The notes: generated by a model not told the origin, from the letters alone. Counted from the stretch's first letter, positions 15,527-24,079 are shown. The stretch is 64,000 nt of DNA from Serinicoccus kebangsaanensis (GCF_008919445.1 NZ_VSLG01000017.1:1-64000), one strand, 5' to 3'. Program-made: numbers and translations.

Positions 15527-16293
15527 CCGACGTGCTGGTCTGCGTGAAGAGGGTGCCGGACACCTCCGGCGAGGTCGTGCTCACCGCCGACGGTGACGCC
15601 GTCGACGGTCGGTATGCCGGCTGGACGATGAGCGCGCACGAGGAGTGCGCGGTGGAGATCGCGGCCGGCGTCGCCGGGGACTCGGGCGGCTCGGTGACGG
15701 TCCTGACGCTGGGCGACGAGGACAGCGTGGAGCAGCTGCGCGCGGCCCTCGCCGTGGGTGCCGGCGAGGCGGTGCGGATCGACGCCCGCGCCGACGACTA
15801 CGGGCCGGCCGACGTGGCCGGCGCGATCGCGGAGGTGGCGCGGGCGCGGGAGGCGGCGGGCCAGGGCTTCGGCCTGATCCTCGTCGGCAACGACGCGGCC
15901 GACACCGGTGACCACCAGGTCGGGATCCGGCTGGCGCACCTGCTCGGGCGGCCCGTCGTGGCCGGCGCGCAGGAGGTGACCGCGGCCGACGACCGCCTCG
16001 AGGTCCGGGTCGGCACGGCCTCCGGGACCGAGGTCTACGACGTGCCGATGCCGGCGGTCCTCACCGTGCTGGAGGGCGGCGTCGAGCCGCGCTATCCCAA
16101 CATCAGCGGGCGGATGAAGGCGAAGAAGGCGCAGATCGAGGTGGTCGAGCCCGGGGTGGCCCCGCAGGGGTCGGGCCGGCTCGGGCTGCGGGTGCTGCCG
16201 CCGCCGGAGAGCAACGTCGAGGTGCTCGGCGAGGGGGCGGCCGCAGCGCCGAGCCTGGTCGCCGTGCTGCGAGAGATCGGAGTCGTGCGATGA
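15523..16293 (+). CDS. etfB: Electron transfer flavoprotein beta subunit
   Basis: A 256-residue ETF beta/FixA-type protein: DVLVCVKRVPDTSGEV at the N-terminus, a central FGLILVGNDAADTGDHQVG segment, and the family signature near the C-terminus, EPRYPNISGRMKAKKAQIEV. It binds AMP and forms a heterodimer with ETF alpha. The ATG overlaps the DMGDH-like stop (ATGA) and its own stop overlaps etfA, so the three subunits are made together. A dedicated ETF next to a demethylating dehydrogenase implies electron transfer to the quinone pool. No ETF:quinone oxidoreductase gene lies in this window. Confidence 0.92.
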   Translation: MTDVLVCVKRVPDTSGEVVLTADGDAVDGRYAGWTMSAHEECAVEIAAGVAGDSGGSVTVLTLGDEDSVEQLRAALAVGAGEAVRIDARADDYGPADVAGAIAEVARAREAAGQGFGLILVGNDAADTGDHQVGIRLAHLLGRPVVAGAQEVTAADDRLEVRVGTASGTEVYDVPMPAVLTVLEGGVEPRYPNISGRMKAKKAQIEVVEPGVAPQGSGRLGLRVLPPPESNVEVLGEGAAAAPSLVAVLREIGVVR

Positions 16294-17261
16294 GTGTGCT
16301 GGTGGTCGTGGAGCCGGACGAGGGCGGGGACGGGCTGTCCGTCGTCTCGCAGGAGACGCTGACCTTCGCCCGCCAGCTGCCCGGGGACGGTGTGAGCGCG
16401 GTCCTGGTGGACGCGGTCGGCGAGCCCGACGACTCGGTGCTGACGCACTGCCGCGAGCACGGTGTCGACGCGCTCTACGTCACGGACGACGAGCGGCTGC
16501 AGCGGTATGCCGCGCTCGCCTGGGCGCGGGTCGTGGGTGCCGCGGCCGAGGCGAGCGGTGCGGCATACCTCATCGCCGGCGGGACCGCGCGCGGCAACGA
16601 GATCCTGGCCCACGCGGCGGCCGTGCTGGAGGCGCCGATGGCGACCAACGTCGTGAGCATCGCCCAGCCCGAGCCGCTCGAGGTGGAGCGTCAGGTGGCC
16701 GGCGGTGCGGTGCTCGAGCGGGTGGCGCTGACCGGTGAGCCGGCGATCGCGTCGGTCGCCGGGCACGCCCTCGCGCCCGAGCCCGCGCAGGCCCCGGGCC
16801 AGGCGCGGGTCGAGCGGGTCACCGCGGAGCTGGCGGACGCCGACCGCGCCGCGCAGGTGGTGCGGCTCGAGGAGCGCGAGGGTGGCGACACCTCCGCCCT
16901 GACCGGCGCCAACGTCGTCGTCGGGGCAGGTCGCGGTGTCGGTGGGGCCGAGCAGTTCGCCGACGTCGAGGCGCTCGCCGCCCGGCTCGGCGGCGCCGTC
17001 GGTGTCTCCCGCGTCGTGACCAGCCTGGGGTGGCGTCCGCACCACGAGCAGGTCGGCCAGACCGGCAGCCGGATCGCGCCGGACCTCTACCTCGCCTGCG
17101 GTATCAGCGGCGCCATCCAGCACTGGGCCGGATGCAGCTCGAGCAAGACGATCATCGCCGTCAACACCGACGCCGAGGCGCCGATGGTGACCAAGGCGCG
17201 GTATGCCGTCATCGGCGACATGCACGAGGTGATCCCCGCCGTGCTCGAGGAACTCGGCTGA
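16290..17261 (+). CDS. etfA: Electron transfer flavoprotein alpha subunit
   Basis: A 323-residue ETF alpha/FixB. The N-terminal domain begins MSVLVVVEPDE. The C-terminal FAD domain carries the diagnostic run VVTSLGWRPHHEQVGQTG, then YLACGISGAIQHWAG and IIAVNTDAEAPM. It binds FAD and shuttles electrons from the upstream flavoprotein. The ATGA overlap with etfB confirms the operon. The gene is full length and there are no anomalies; two short palindromic repeat elements lie just downstream. Confidence 0.93.
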   Translation: MSVLVVVEPDEGGDGLSVVSQETLTFARQLPGDGVSAVLVDAVGEPDDSVLTHCREHGVDALYVTDDERLQRYAALAWARVVGAAAEASGAAYLIAGGTARGNEILAHAAAVLEAPMATNVVSIAQPEPLEVERQVAGGAVLERVALTGEPAIASVAGHALAPEPAQAPGQARVERVTAELADADRAAQVVRLEEREGGDTSALTGANVVVGAGRGVGGAEQFADVEALAARLGGAVGVSRVVTSLGWRPHHEQVGQTGSRIAPDLYLACGISGAIQHWAGCSSSKTIIAVNTDAEAPMVTKARYAVIGDMHEVIPAVLEELG

Positions 17262-17298
17262 GCGCTGCCCGGCGCCTCGCTCGGCTGACCCCTGCACG

Positions 17299-17415
17299 TT
17301 TTCGACCTCTCGAATGTTCGCCATGGCAGAAGAACCAGAGGTCGAATTCGGGCGTGCTCCTTTTCGACCTTCCGAATCGTCGCCATGGCAGACGAAGCAG
17401 AGGTCGAATTCGGGC
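17299..17415. repeat. Two tandem copies of a palindromic (REP-like) element
   Basis: Two copies of about 55 bases, at 17299-17353 and 17361-17415. Each starts TTTTCGACCT, carries CGCCATGGCAGA in the middle and ends AGAGGTCGAATTCGGGC. The ends TTCGACCTCT and AGAGGTCGAA are inverted repeats, so each copy can fold into a hairpin. They lie between the convergent etfA and kinase genes and may act as a terminator. A third, diverged copy lies inside an aminotransferase gene at 28415-28471. Confidence 0.8.
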
Positions 17416-17417
17416 AG

Positions 17418-18350
17418 TCAGGGGGTCAGCAGGTCGGCGGAGCGCAGCCAGCGCTCGGCCTCGTCGAGGAAGCCCAGCCGGTGCAGCCAGACGCCGGTGC
17501 TGACGCGCTCGACGAAGGCCCAGGCGCTCACCCGGTCCGCCTCCAGCTCCAGCCGCGCGCTGACCCGGTCGACCTGGGAGCGGTGCCAGTCGCGGACGGT
17601 TGCCGGGCTCTCGGTGCGGGCGAGCGACTCCAGCTCGGCCATCAGGTCGCGCAGCGCGACGCCGGCGTCGTACTCCCGCTCGCACAGGAAGCCGTCCGGG
17701 TCGATGAAGGCGTGACCGACCCCGGGCCGCTCGAGCACGTTGAGGCTGTGCGCGTCGCCGTGCACGACGACCCGGTCGGTCAGGGGCTGCTCCACCAGGG
17801 CGCGGGCGAGGGTCGCCGCGTGGGTGAAGGCAGGGGTATGCCCGTTCACCCACCCGCCGTCGGCGACCTCGGTCTCGACGATCGCGAGCAGCTGGCTGGC
17901 CTTCTCCCCGAGCTGCTCGTCGTCGGCGACCGACAGCGGCAGCTCCCAGGCCTGCTCCAGGAGGTCGACCAGCACCTCGACCTGGGCCACCCCGTCCGGG
18001 GTCGTCCGCGCGAGGGAGGGTCCGAGCCGCTCTAGCAGGGCCGACCCGATGTGCTCGGCGTGGTCGAGGAGGCGGCAGTAGCCGCGTCCCTCGGCCGCCC
18101 TCATCACCCGCACCTGCTGGGTGAGGTCGGTGCCGGCGTCGTCGAACTTCACCGCCGCGGGGTGCTCGCCGCGGCGCACCTCGAGCACCGGCAGGCCCAC
18201 CCCGTCGAGGTGGGCACGCTCGATGACCAGGCCCCAGTGGTCGACGGTGCGCGCCAGCACGTCGGGGAAGGAGTCGAGGAGAGGGGCGGCCCAGTCCTGG
18301 TCGGCCCACGGGCGGGCGCGCGCGAGGGCGACGACCTCCGACTGCTCCAC
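17418..18350 (-). CDS. Aminoglycoside/hydroxyurea-type small-molecule kinase
   Basis: A protein of about 310 residues of the APH(6)/hydroxyurea kinase group. The N-lobe strand LPVLEVRRGEHPAAVKFDD is present. The catalytic loop VVHGDAHSLNVL (the HGDxHxxN motif) is followed by AFIDPDGFLCEREYDAG, the Mg-binding DPD. Such enzymes phosphorylate streptomycin-like antibiotics, hydroxyurea or unknown metabolites. The longest frame reaches 18419, but that start falls inside the terminator hairpin of the neighbouring operon, so GTG 18350 is preferred. It is monocistronic, with REP-like elements at its 3' end. Its role in resistance is unproven. Confidence 0.75.
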   Translation of the reverse strand: MEQSEVVALARARPWADQDWAAPLLDSFPDVLARTVDHWGLVIERAHLDGVGLPVLEVRRGEHPAAVKFDDAGTDLTQQVRVMRAAEGRGYCRLLDHAEHIGSALLERLGPSLARTTPDGVAQVEVLVDLLEQAWELPLSVADDEQLGEKASQLLAIVETEVADGGWVNGHTPAFTHAATLARALVEQPLTDRVVVHGDAHSLNVLERPGVGHAFIDPDGFLCEREYDAGVALRDLMAELESLARTESPATVRDWHRSQVDRVSARLELEADRVSAWAFVERVSTGVWLHRLGFLDEAERWLRSADLLTP

Positions 18351-18384
18351 AGGGGTGATCGTGCCAGACGCGCCGGACGAGCAC

Positions 18385-18433
18385 GGAAGCCCTCCCTGAC
18401 GCAGGGGATGTCGCTGCATTGGGGAGGGCTTCC
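18385..18433 (-). terminator. Hairpin terminator of the bkd operon
   Basis: Inverted repeat GGAAGCCCTCCC (18385-18396) and GGGAGGGCTTCC (18422-18433), with a 25-base loop that holds a small inner stem (GCAG/CTGC). It lies about 45 bases downstream of the E2 stop codon on the minus strand. Confidence 0.65.
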
Positions 18434-18477
18434 GCGGCCGTGCCCGGGGGCATGCCGAGCACCCCGGGCGGTGTGCC

Positions 18478-19854
18478 TCAGAGGTCGGCGAGCAGTGTGG
18501 TGGGGTGCTCGACGCCGTCGGCGACGAACCGCAGGAAGCCGCCGGCCGTGCCTCCGTCGCAGACGCGGTGGTCGAAGGTGAAGGACAGCTGGGTCACCTT
18601 GCGGACCCGCACCTTGCCCCGGTGCGCCCACGGCTTGTCGACGATCCGTCCCACGCCGAGCATGGCCGCCTCCGGGTGGTTGATGATCGGCGTCGACCCG
18701 TCCACCCCGAAGACGCCGTAGTTGTTGAGCGTGAACGTCCCGCCGGTCAGCTCGGCGGGCGACAGCTTGCCGTCCCGGGCCTTGAGCGTGAGCTCGCGCA
18801 GGGCGGCGGCCAGCTCGGTCGTGGTCATCGCCTGCGCGCCGTGCACCACGGGCACCACCAGGCCGCGGGGGCTCTGCGCGGCGAAGCCCAGGTTGACCGC
18901 GCCGTGGTGGACGATCTCGCCCGCCGCCGTGTCCACCGAGGAGTTGAGCGCCGGGTATGCCGCCAGCCCGGCGACGGTGATCCGTGCCAGCAGCGGGAGC
19001 ACACCGATCCCGGCGTCGGGGCGGGTGGCGCGCAGCGCGTCCTTGGCCTTCATCAGCCGGGTGGCGTCGACGTCGACCCAGGTGGTGGCGTCGGGGATCT
19101 CCCGCCGCGACGTGCTGAGCCGCTCCACCATCAGCCGGTGGACGCCCTGGATCGGGATGCGGGTTTCGCCCCGGCCTGCTTCGCCCCTCTCCCGACCGGC
19201 CGCACGGTCGTCGATGGAGGCGAGGTATGCCGTGAGGTCGGCCTTGCGGATCACGCCGGTGGGCCCCGGGGTCACCGCGGCCAGGTCGATCGCGTGCTCG
19301 CGGGCCAGCTGGCGGACGAGCGGCGAGATCACGCGCACCGCCGAAGCCGCGGCAGCCGAGGGGGCGGCCGAGCGGCGGTTCCGCCGGGAGGCCCGGGCCC
19401 GCCGGGCCGGGCCCTGGCCCGCGCCGTAGCCGATGAGCGGCCGCTCCGGCTCCTCCTCTCCGGCGGCAGCCTGCTCGCCCGTGGCCGTGTCAGGCTCACG
19501 CAGCCGGGCGCCGGCCCGCTCCTCGGTGCGGTACTGCTCACCGCCGGCGCCCTGCGGTGCCTCGACGGTCCCTTGCGACGCCTCGCCGGCGCCCTTGGCC
19601 GGGTCGCCCCCACCGGTGCCCCCGCCGATCGTGATCAACGGCTCGCCGACGGGCAGCACCTGCCCGGCCTCGGCGTGCACCTGCGCGACGGTGCCGGCAT
19701 ACGGGCAGGGCACCGACACCGCGGCCTTGGCCGTCTCGACCGTAACGACCTCCTGGTCCACGGTGACCTCGTCGCCGGCGGCGACGTGCCACTCGACGAT
19801 CTCGGCCTCGGTCAGTCCTTCGCCGAGGTCGGGCAGCCGGAAGACCTGCGTCAT
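18478..19854 (-). CDS. bkdC: Branched-chain 2-oxoacid dehydrogenase E2 (dihydrolipoamide acyltransferase)
   Basis: A 458-residue E2 with three parts. The lipoyl domain (about 1-80) carries the lipoyl lysine in VETAKAAVSV. The peripheral-subunit-binding domain (about 165-205) reads VRQLAREHAIDLAAVTPG. The C-terminal catalytic acyltransferase (about 230-458) ends with FDHRVCDGG, the active-site H-x3-DG. An Ala/Pro/Glu-rich linker joins the lipoyl and binding domains. It transfers branched acyl groups to CoA as the core of the complex. ATG 19854 overlaps the E1beta gene. It could serve pyruvate instead, but the split E1alpha/beta plus Lrp control favours branched-chain oxoacids. No E3 gene is in the window. 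Confidence 0.88.
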   Translation of the reverse strand: MTQVFRLPDLGEGLTEAEIVEWHVAAGDEVTVDQEVVTVETAKAAVSVPCPYAGTVAQVHAEAGQVLPVGEPLITIGGGTGGGDPAKGAGEASQGTVEAPQGAGGEQYRTEERAGARLREPDTATGEQAAAGEEEPERPLIGYGAGQGPARRARASRRNRRSAAPSAAAASAVRVISPLVRQLAREHAIDLAAVTPGPTGVIRKADLTAYLASIDDRAAGRERGEAGRGETRIPIQGVHRLMVERLSTSRREIPDATTWVDVDATRLMKAKDALRATRPDAGIGVLPLLARITVAGLAAYPALNSSVDTAAGEIVHHGAVNLGFAAQSPRGLVVPVVHGAQAMTTTELAAALRELTLKARDGKLSPAELTGGTFTLNNYGVFGVDGSTPIINHPEAAMLGVGRIVDKPWAHRGKVRVRKVTQLSFTFDHRVCDGGTAGGFLRFVADGVEHPTTLLADL

Positions 19855-20876
19855 GCCGACACCTCCGCGGGGGTATGCGTGTGGTCCGGCTCGTCGTCCC
19901 ACTGCAGCCGCGCGATCGTGTCCAGGATCCGGTCGACGCCGGGCAGGTGGGTGTGCTCCAGCTTGGGCGGCGGGTAGGGGATGTCGAGCCCGGAGACGCG
20001 CAGCACCGGCGCCGCGAGCGAGTGGAAGCAGCGCTCCTGCACCCGGGCGGCGATCTCGGCGCCCATCCCGGCGAAGCTCTGCGCCTCGGCCAGCACGACG
20101 GCGCGGCCGGTCTTGCGCACCGACGCCTCGACCCCGGCGTCGTCGAAGGGCACGAGCGTGCGCAGGTCGACGACCTCGACGTCCCAGTCCTCCTCGGCGG
20201 CGGCGACCTCGGCCACCTTGAGTGCCGTGGCCAGCTGCGGGCCGTAGGTCACGAGGGTCACGTCGCTGCCCTCGCGGCGCACCGCCGACCGGCCGATCGG
20301 CTCGGTCGTGGTGGGCAGCTCCAGCTCGGCCTTGGAGTAGTACTGCGACTTCGGCTCCATGAAGATCACCGGGTCGTCGGACTCGATCGACTCGCGCAGC
20401 AGGGAGTAGGCGTCGGCCGGCGTCGCGGGCGTCACCACGTGCAGGCCGGGGGTGTGGACGTAGTAGCCCTCGGAGGAGTCGCAGTGGTGCTCCACCCCGC
20501 CGATGCCCCCGGCATACGGGATCCGGATGACGATCGGCATCGGCAGCGCGCCCCGGGTCCGGTTGCGCATCTTGGCGATGTGCGAGGTGACCTGCTCGAA
20601 GGCGGGGTAGCCGAAGGCGTCGAACTGCATCTCGACGACCGGGCGGAAGCCCTGCATCGCCAGCCCGACGGCGAAGCCGGCGATCCCGGCCTCGGCGAGC
20701 GGGGTGTCGATGCAGCGGTCCTCGCCGAAGTCGCGGGTCAGCCCGTCGGTGATGCGGAAGACGCCGCCGAGGGCGCCGACGTCCTCGCCCATGATCAGCA
20801 CGTCGGGGTCCGCGGTGAGGGCGTCGCGCAGCGCGGTGTTGAGCGCCTTGGCGTAGGTGGTCGTGCTCGTCGACAT
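19851..20876 (-). CDS. bkdB: Branched-chain 2-oxoacid dehydrogenase E1 beta subunit
   Basis: A 341-residue transketolase-type E1 beta. Supporting segments are DVLIMGEDVGALGGVFR, DTPLAEAGIAGFAVGLA, YAGGIGGVEHHCDSSE and the C-terminal swivel domain with VVDLRTLVPFD. It forms a heterotetramer with E1alpha to decarboxylate 2-oxo acids with TPP. The ATG at 20876 overlaps the E1alpha stop (ATGA); a GTG one codon upstream is possible. Its own end overlaps the E2 start. Order and spacing confirm a single transcription unit. Confidence 0.92.
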   Translation of the reverse strand: MSTSTTTYAKALNTALRDALTADPDVLIMGEDVGALGGVFRITDGLTRDFGEDRCIDTPLAEAGIAGFAVGLAMQGFRPVVEMQFDAFGYPAFEQVTSHIAKMRNRTRGALPMPIVIRIPYAGGIGGVEHHCDSSEGYYVHTPGLHVVTPATPADAYSLLRESIESDDPVIFMEPKSQYYSKAELELPTTTEPIGRSAVRREGSDVTLVTYGPQLATALKVAEVAAAEEDWDVEVVDLRTLVPFDDAGVEASVRKTGRAVVLAEAQSFAGMGAEIAARVQERCFHSLAAPVLRVSGLDIPYPPPKLEHTHLPGVDRILDTIARLQWDDEPDHTHTPAEVSA

Positions 20877-22015
20877 CACTGCGTGTCCTTCGTCTCGGTG
20901 CCGCCGTGCGCCGCGGACGCGCTCGCGGCGAGCTCGTGCCGGACCAGCTCACGCTGCTCGGCGAGCTGCGGGGTGGGCTCGGCGTAGACGTGCTCGAAGA
21001 GCTCCAGCGGCTCCACGGCTGGCTCGGCGTTCATCCGGGTCCGGAGGTCGGCGGCGAGGTCCTCGGCCTCGGCGCGGACCTGCTCGATCCGGGCGTCGTC
21101 GAGGTGCCCCTGACCGACGAGGTATGCCTGGAGCCGGACGATCGGGTCCTGCCCGGTCCACTCGTCGACCTCGTCCTGGGTGCGGTAGCGGGTGGCGTCG
21201 TCGGCGTTGGTGTGCGCCTCCATCCGGTAGGTGTGTGCCTCGACCAGCACCGGGCCATGGCCGGCGCGGGTGTGCTCGTAGGCCGCGCGCATGACGGCCA
21301 GCACCGCGGCCGGGTCGTTGCCGTCGACCTGCTCGCTGCGCACGCCGTAGCCCACGCCCTTGTAGGCCAGGGCCGGGGCCTTGGTCTGCTTGGCCAGGGG
21401 GACGGAGATGGCGTACTTGTTGTTCTGCACGAGGAAGACCGCAGGCGCCTCGAAGACGGCGGCGAAGTTGAGGCCCTCGTGGAAGTCGCCCTCGCTGGTG
21501 GCGCCGTCGCCGATGAGGCAGAGCGCGAGGGCGTCGGTCCCGCGCCGGGCCAGACCGTGCGCGGCACCGGCGGCGTGGACGGCCTGGGTGGCCAGCGGCG
21601 TGCACTGCGGCGCGGTGCGGCGGGCCTGAGGGTCGTAGCCGCAGTGCCAGTCGCCGCGCAGCAGCGTCAGCACCTCCACCGGGTCGATGCCGTGGGTGAC
21701 CAGGGCCATCGAGTCGCGGTAGGTGGGGAACAGCCAGTCCTGCTCGCCGAGCGCCAGGATCGGGGCGACCTGGCAGGCGTCCTGGCCTCGGGAGCTGGGG
21801 TAGACCGCGAGCCGGCCCTGCTTGGTGAGGGCGGTGGCCTGGGCGTCGAAGCGGCGGCCGATGACCATCGCGCGCCAGACCGCGAGCAGGTCCTCGGGGG
21901 CGGGCATCGCGTAGCCGCGCTCGCGGGCCTGCTCAGTCGGCGGGACGGCGGTGCCGTCAGCGGCGAGCAGCTGCACCGGCTCGGGGCAGGGCAGCAGGTC
22001 GGTGATCTCACTCAT
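20876..22015 (-). CDS. bkdA: Branched-chain 2-oxoacid dehydrogenase E1 alpha subunit
   Basis: A 379-residue E1 alpha with the TPP-binding motif GDGATSEGDFHEGLNFAA ending in VQNNKYAIS. Other supporting segments are PTYRDSMALVTHGID and the phosphorylation-loop-like YRMEAHTNADDATRY. It decarboxylates branched 2-oxoacids derived from Val, Leu and Ile and supplies starters for branched fatty acids. ATG 22015 is preceded by GAGGACTCGACG; the octamer GAGGACTC is repeated just upstream. An AGACGTCT palindrome (22042-22049) in the divergent promoter could be a regulator site. The first gene of a three-gene operon divergent from an Lrp regulator. Confidence 0.92.
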   Translation of the reverse strand: MSEITDLLPCPEPVQLLAADGTAVPPTEQARERGYAMPAPEDLLAVWRAMVIGRRFDAQATALTKQGRLAVYPSSRGQDACQVAPILALGEQDWLFPTYRDSMALVTHGIDPVEVLTLLRGDWHCGYDPQARRTAPQCTPLATQAVHAAGAAHGLARRGTDALALCLIGDGATSEGDFHEGLNFAAVFEAPAVFLVQNNKYAISVPLAKQTKAPALAYKGVGYGVRSEQVDGNDPAAVLAVMRAAYEHTRAGHGPVLVEAHTYRMEAHTNADDATRYRTQDEVDEWTGQDPIVRLQAYLVGQGHLDDARIEQVRAEAEDLAADLRTRMNAEPAVEPLELFEHVYAEPTPQLAEQRELVRHELAASASAAHGGTETKDTQ

Positions 22016-22125
22016 CGTCGAGTCCTCGAGTCCTCACGGTTAGACGTCTGACCCCTATCGTCCCGCGTCGGCCTACATCCGGACTACTTCTCTCGATGAC
22101 TCTGGAGGTCTGGCATGATCAATGC

Positions 22126-22620
22126 ATGTCTGAGGGCGATATGTCCGAGTCCGGAGTGGCCAGTGCGTCGCGTGCCGGACAGGTGGCACCCGAGCTGGAC
22201 GACACCGACCGCGCCATCGTCTCCGAGCTGCGTCGCGACGGGCGACTCTCGGTGCGCGCGCTCGCCGAGCGGGTCCACATCAGCCGGGCGACGGCATACT
22301 CACGACTCCAGCGGTTGCACCGGGAGAAGGTGATCACGGGGTATGCCGCCCAGGTCGACCCCGACAAGCTCGGGCTGGCGACGGCGGCCTACGTGTCGGT
22401 CTCGATCGAGCAGGGCTCGTGGCGGGAGGTGCTGGACGCGCTCGAGGTGCTGCCGGGGGTGGAGCGGGTGGCCCTGGTGGGCGCCGAGTTCGACATGCTG
22501 GTGGAGGTGCGGGCGCGCGACAACCACGAGCTGCGGGACGTCGTGCTCGGGCGGATCCAGGGGGTCCCCGGCGTCCGGGCGACCCGCACCTGGCTGATCT
22601 TCGACGAGTGGGAGCGCTGA
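22126..22620 (+). CDS. Lrp/AsnC-family regulator (BkdR-like)
   Basis: A protein of about 164 residues. The N-terminal winged HTH (ELDDTDRAIVSELRRDGRLSVRALAERVHISRATAYSRLQRL) is followed by a RAM/AsnC ligand domain (AAYVSVSIEQGSWREV, VERVALVGAEFDMLVEV). Lrp proteins sense amino acids, and genes divergent from bkd operons usually regulate branched-chain amino acid catabolism. ATG 22126 and ATG 22141 are both possible starts. Its 3' end is followed by a long hairpin element shared with the converging lysE-like gene. Confidence 0.87.
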   Translation: MSEGDMSESGVASASRAGQVAPELDDTDRAIVSELRRDGRLSVRALAERVHISRATAYSRLQRLHREKVITGYAAQVDPDKLGLATAAYVSVSIEQGSWREVLDALEVLPGVERVALVGAEFDMLVEVRARDNHELRDVVLGRIQGVPGVRATRTWLIFDEWER

Positions 22621-22687
22621 GCGGCCGCCCGGCCGACCCGTCGCTCTGCCCACCCCCTCCCGCTCGCCGTCCCGCCCGTCCCTTCCC

Positions 22688-22761
22688 GGAGTGTGGTCGG
22701 CCTAGCAGAACCTTCATCGGCAAACTTCCCGATGAGGGTTGTGCTATCCCGACCACACTCC
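22688..22761. repeat. 74-bp imperfect palindrome between convergent genes
   Basis: Outer arms GGAGTGTGGTCGG and CCGACCACACTCC pair perfectly (13 bp). Inner arms AACCTTCATCGG and CCGATGAGGGTT pair with one mismatch around the loop CAAACTTC. It is more AT-rich than its surroundings. It probably acts as a bidirectional terminator for the Lrp and LysE-type genes, but its two-tier structure also looks like a mobile palindromic element. Confidence 0.7.
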
Positions 22762-22775
22762 TCGGGGGGAGGGCC

Positions 22776-23426
22776 TCAGAGCGAGGCGGCGGCGAGCTTG
22801 GCGCCGAAGCCGACGAAGACCGCGCCCACGAGACCGGTGAGGCCGCCCGAGGTGCGTCGGTGCCGCCGGAAGCCGCGGGCCAGGGCGGTGCCGCTGACGA
22901 TGAGCAGGCCGAGGTAGATCATGCTCAGCACCTGCATGGTCGTCGCGAGCACGACGAAGTCGAGCAGCGGCCGGGTCGAGTCCGGGCGGAGGAACTGCAC
23001 GAAGAAGGCGACGAAGAAGAGGATCGCCTTGGGGTTCAGCAGGCTCAGCACCAGCGCGGTGAGGAAGGAGCCGCCGCGGCGTGGCGGGGCGACCGGCTCC
23101 TCCGCCGGCTCGGGCCCGGCGTGCCGCACCGCGCCGATCCCCGCACGGACGAGGCGGAGCCCGATCCAGGCGAGATAGGCGGCGCCGAGATACTTCACCA
23201 CGCTGAAGACGATTGGGTTGCCCTGCAGCAGCGAGGCGGCGCCGAGGAAGGTGAGTCCCATGAGCACCGAGTCGCCGACGAAGACCCCGACCGCGGCCGA
23301 CCAGCCGCGACCGATGCCGCGCCGGGCCGCCTCGGACAGCACGAACATCGAGTTCGGTCCGGGCAGCAGCACGATGAGCAGCGCGGCAACGAAGAACGTC
23401 CCGTAGTCAGGGATCCCCAGGAACAC
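22776..23426 (-). CDS. LysE/RhtB-family amino acid exporter
   Basis: A protein of about 216 residues with five or six predicted membrane helices. It shows the family N-terminal motif ALLIVLLPGPNSMFVLSEAARRG, then FVGDSVLMGLTFLGAASLL and SLLNPKAILFFVAFFVQFL. RhtB/LeuE members export leucine, homoserine, threonine or lysine by proton antiport. GTG 23426 was chosen because it gives the usual family start (FLGIPDYGTFF); the upstream open frame is Arg-rich and unlikely. It lies next to the bkd/Lrp region, so export of branched-chain amino acids is plausible but unproven. Confidence 0.82.
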   Translation of the reverse strand: MFLGIPDYGTFFVAALLIVLLPGPNSMFVLSEAARRGIGRGWSAAVGVFVGDSVLMGLTFLGAASLLQGNPIVFSVVKYLGAAYLAWIGLRLVRAGIGAVRHAGPEPAEEPVAPPRRGGSFLTALVLSLLNPKAILFFVAFFVQFLRPDSTRPLLDFVVLATTMQVLSMIYLGLLIVSGTALARGFRRHRRTSGGLTGLVGAVFVGFGAKLAAASL

Positions 23427-23503
23427 CAGAGAAGCGTAGGGCCTGGATGCCACCCGTGAAAAGTCCTGTGCGCCGCGACACCGGACCCGCCTACGGTGGC
23501 GAG

Positions 23504-24079
23504 ATGACCCCCGAGCCTGCGCCGACGGCATACCGGCTGCGGCCCGTGCTGGAGGACGATGCCGCGGCCGTGCTCGCGGCCTTCCGGAGCGCACCCGACA
23601 TGGCGCGCCAGGGGGAGGTCGCGGACCTCGGCTCGGCGCGCCGCTACGTCGCCTGGCTGCGTGCGGACCGACGCCTGGCGTATGCCGTGACCTGCGACGA
23701 CGCGATGGTCGGGCTGGTCGGTGTCACGGTCGACGTGGCGAACCGGAGCGGCTGGGTCTTCTACTGGATGCACGCCGACCACCGTGGTCGTGGGCTGACG
23801 ACGCGGGCCGTGGCGACGGTGTGCGACCGACTGCTGGCCGGAGCGCTCGACCGGCTCGAGCTCGGCCACCGGGTGGACAACCCGGCGTCCGGCGGGGTGG
23901 CGGTGGCTGCCGGGTTCGTCGTCGAAGGTCGGGAGCGGGGCAAGTTCCTCGTCGACGGCGAGCGGGTGGACGTGCTGACCTACGGGCGGCTGGTGGGTGA
24001 CCCGGCATCCGGGCTCCCACCCCTCGAGGTCGACGCCGCTCTGGACCGGGCCCCGGCCTCCGATACGCGCCGCCCGTGA
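23504..24079 (+). CDS. GNAT-family N-acetyltransferase (RimJ/RimL type)
   Basis: A 191-residue GNAT protein. RLRPVLEDDAAAVLAAF starts the fold. WMHADHRGRGLTTRAVATVCD is motif A with the acetyl-CoA loop, and LELGHRVDNPASGGVAVAAGF is motif B, typical of RimJ/RimL-type acetyltransferases acting on N-termini or small amines. ATG 23504 follows GGTGGCGAG. It is divergent from the LysE-type gene. The substrate is unknown. Confidence 0.82.
   Translation: MTPEPAPTAYRLRPVLEDDAAAVLAAFRSAPDMARQGEVADLGSARRYVAWLRADRRLAYAVTCDDAMVGLVGVTVDVANRSGWVFYWMHADHRGRGLTTRAVATVCDRLLAGALDRLELGHRVDNPASGGVAVAAGFVVEGRERGKFLVDGERVDVLTYGRLVGDPASGLPPLEVDAALDRAPASDTRRP

Noticed and set aside
17299-17415. Tandem palindromes considered as an insertion-sequence end or integron site
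   Set aside because: No transposase or integrase gene is nearby and no flanking target duplication is visible; a REP-like element fits better.
18351-18419. Upstream start (18419) for the kinase gene
   Set aside because: It lies in the loop of the terminator hairpin of the bkd operon, and the added residues have no family similarity; GTG 18350 is preferred.
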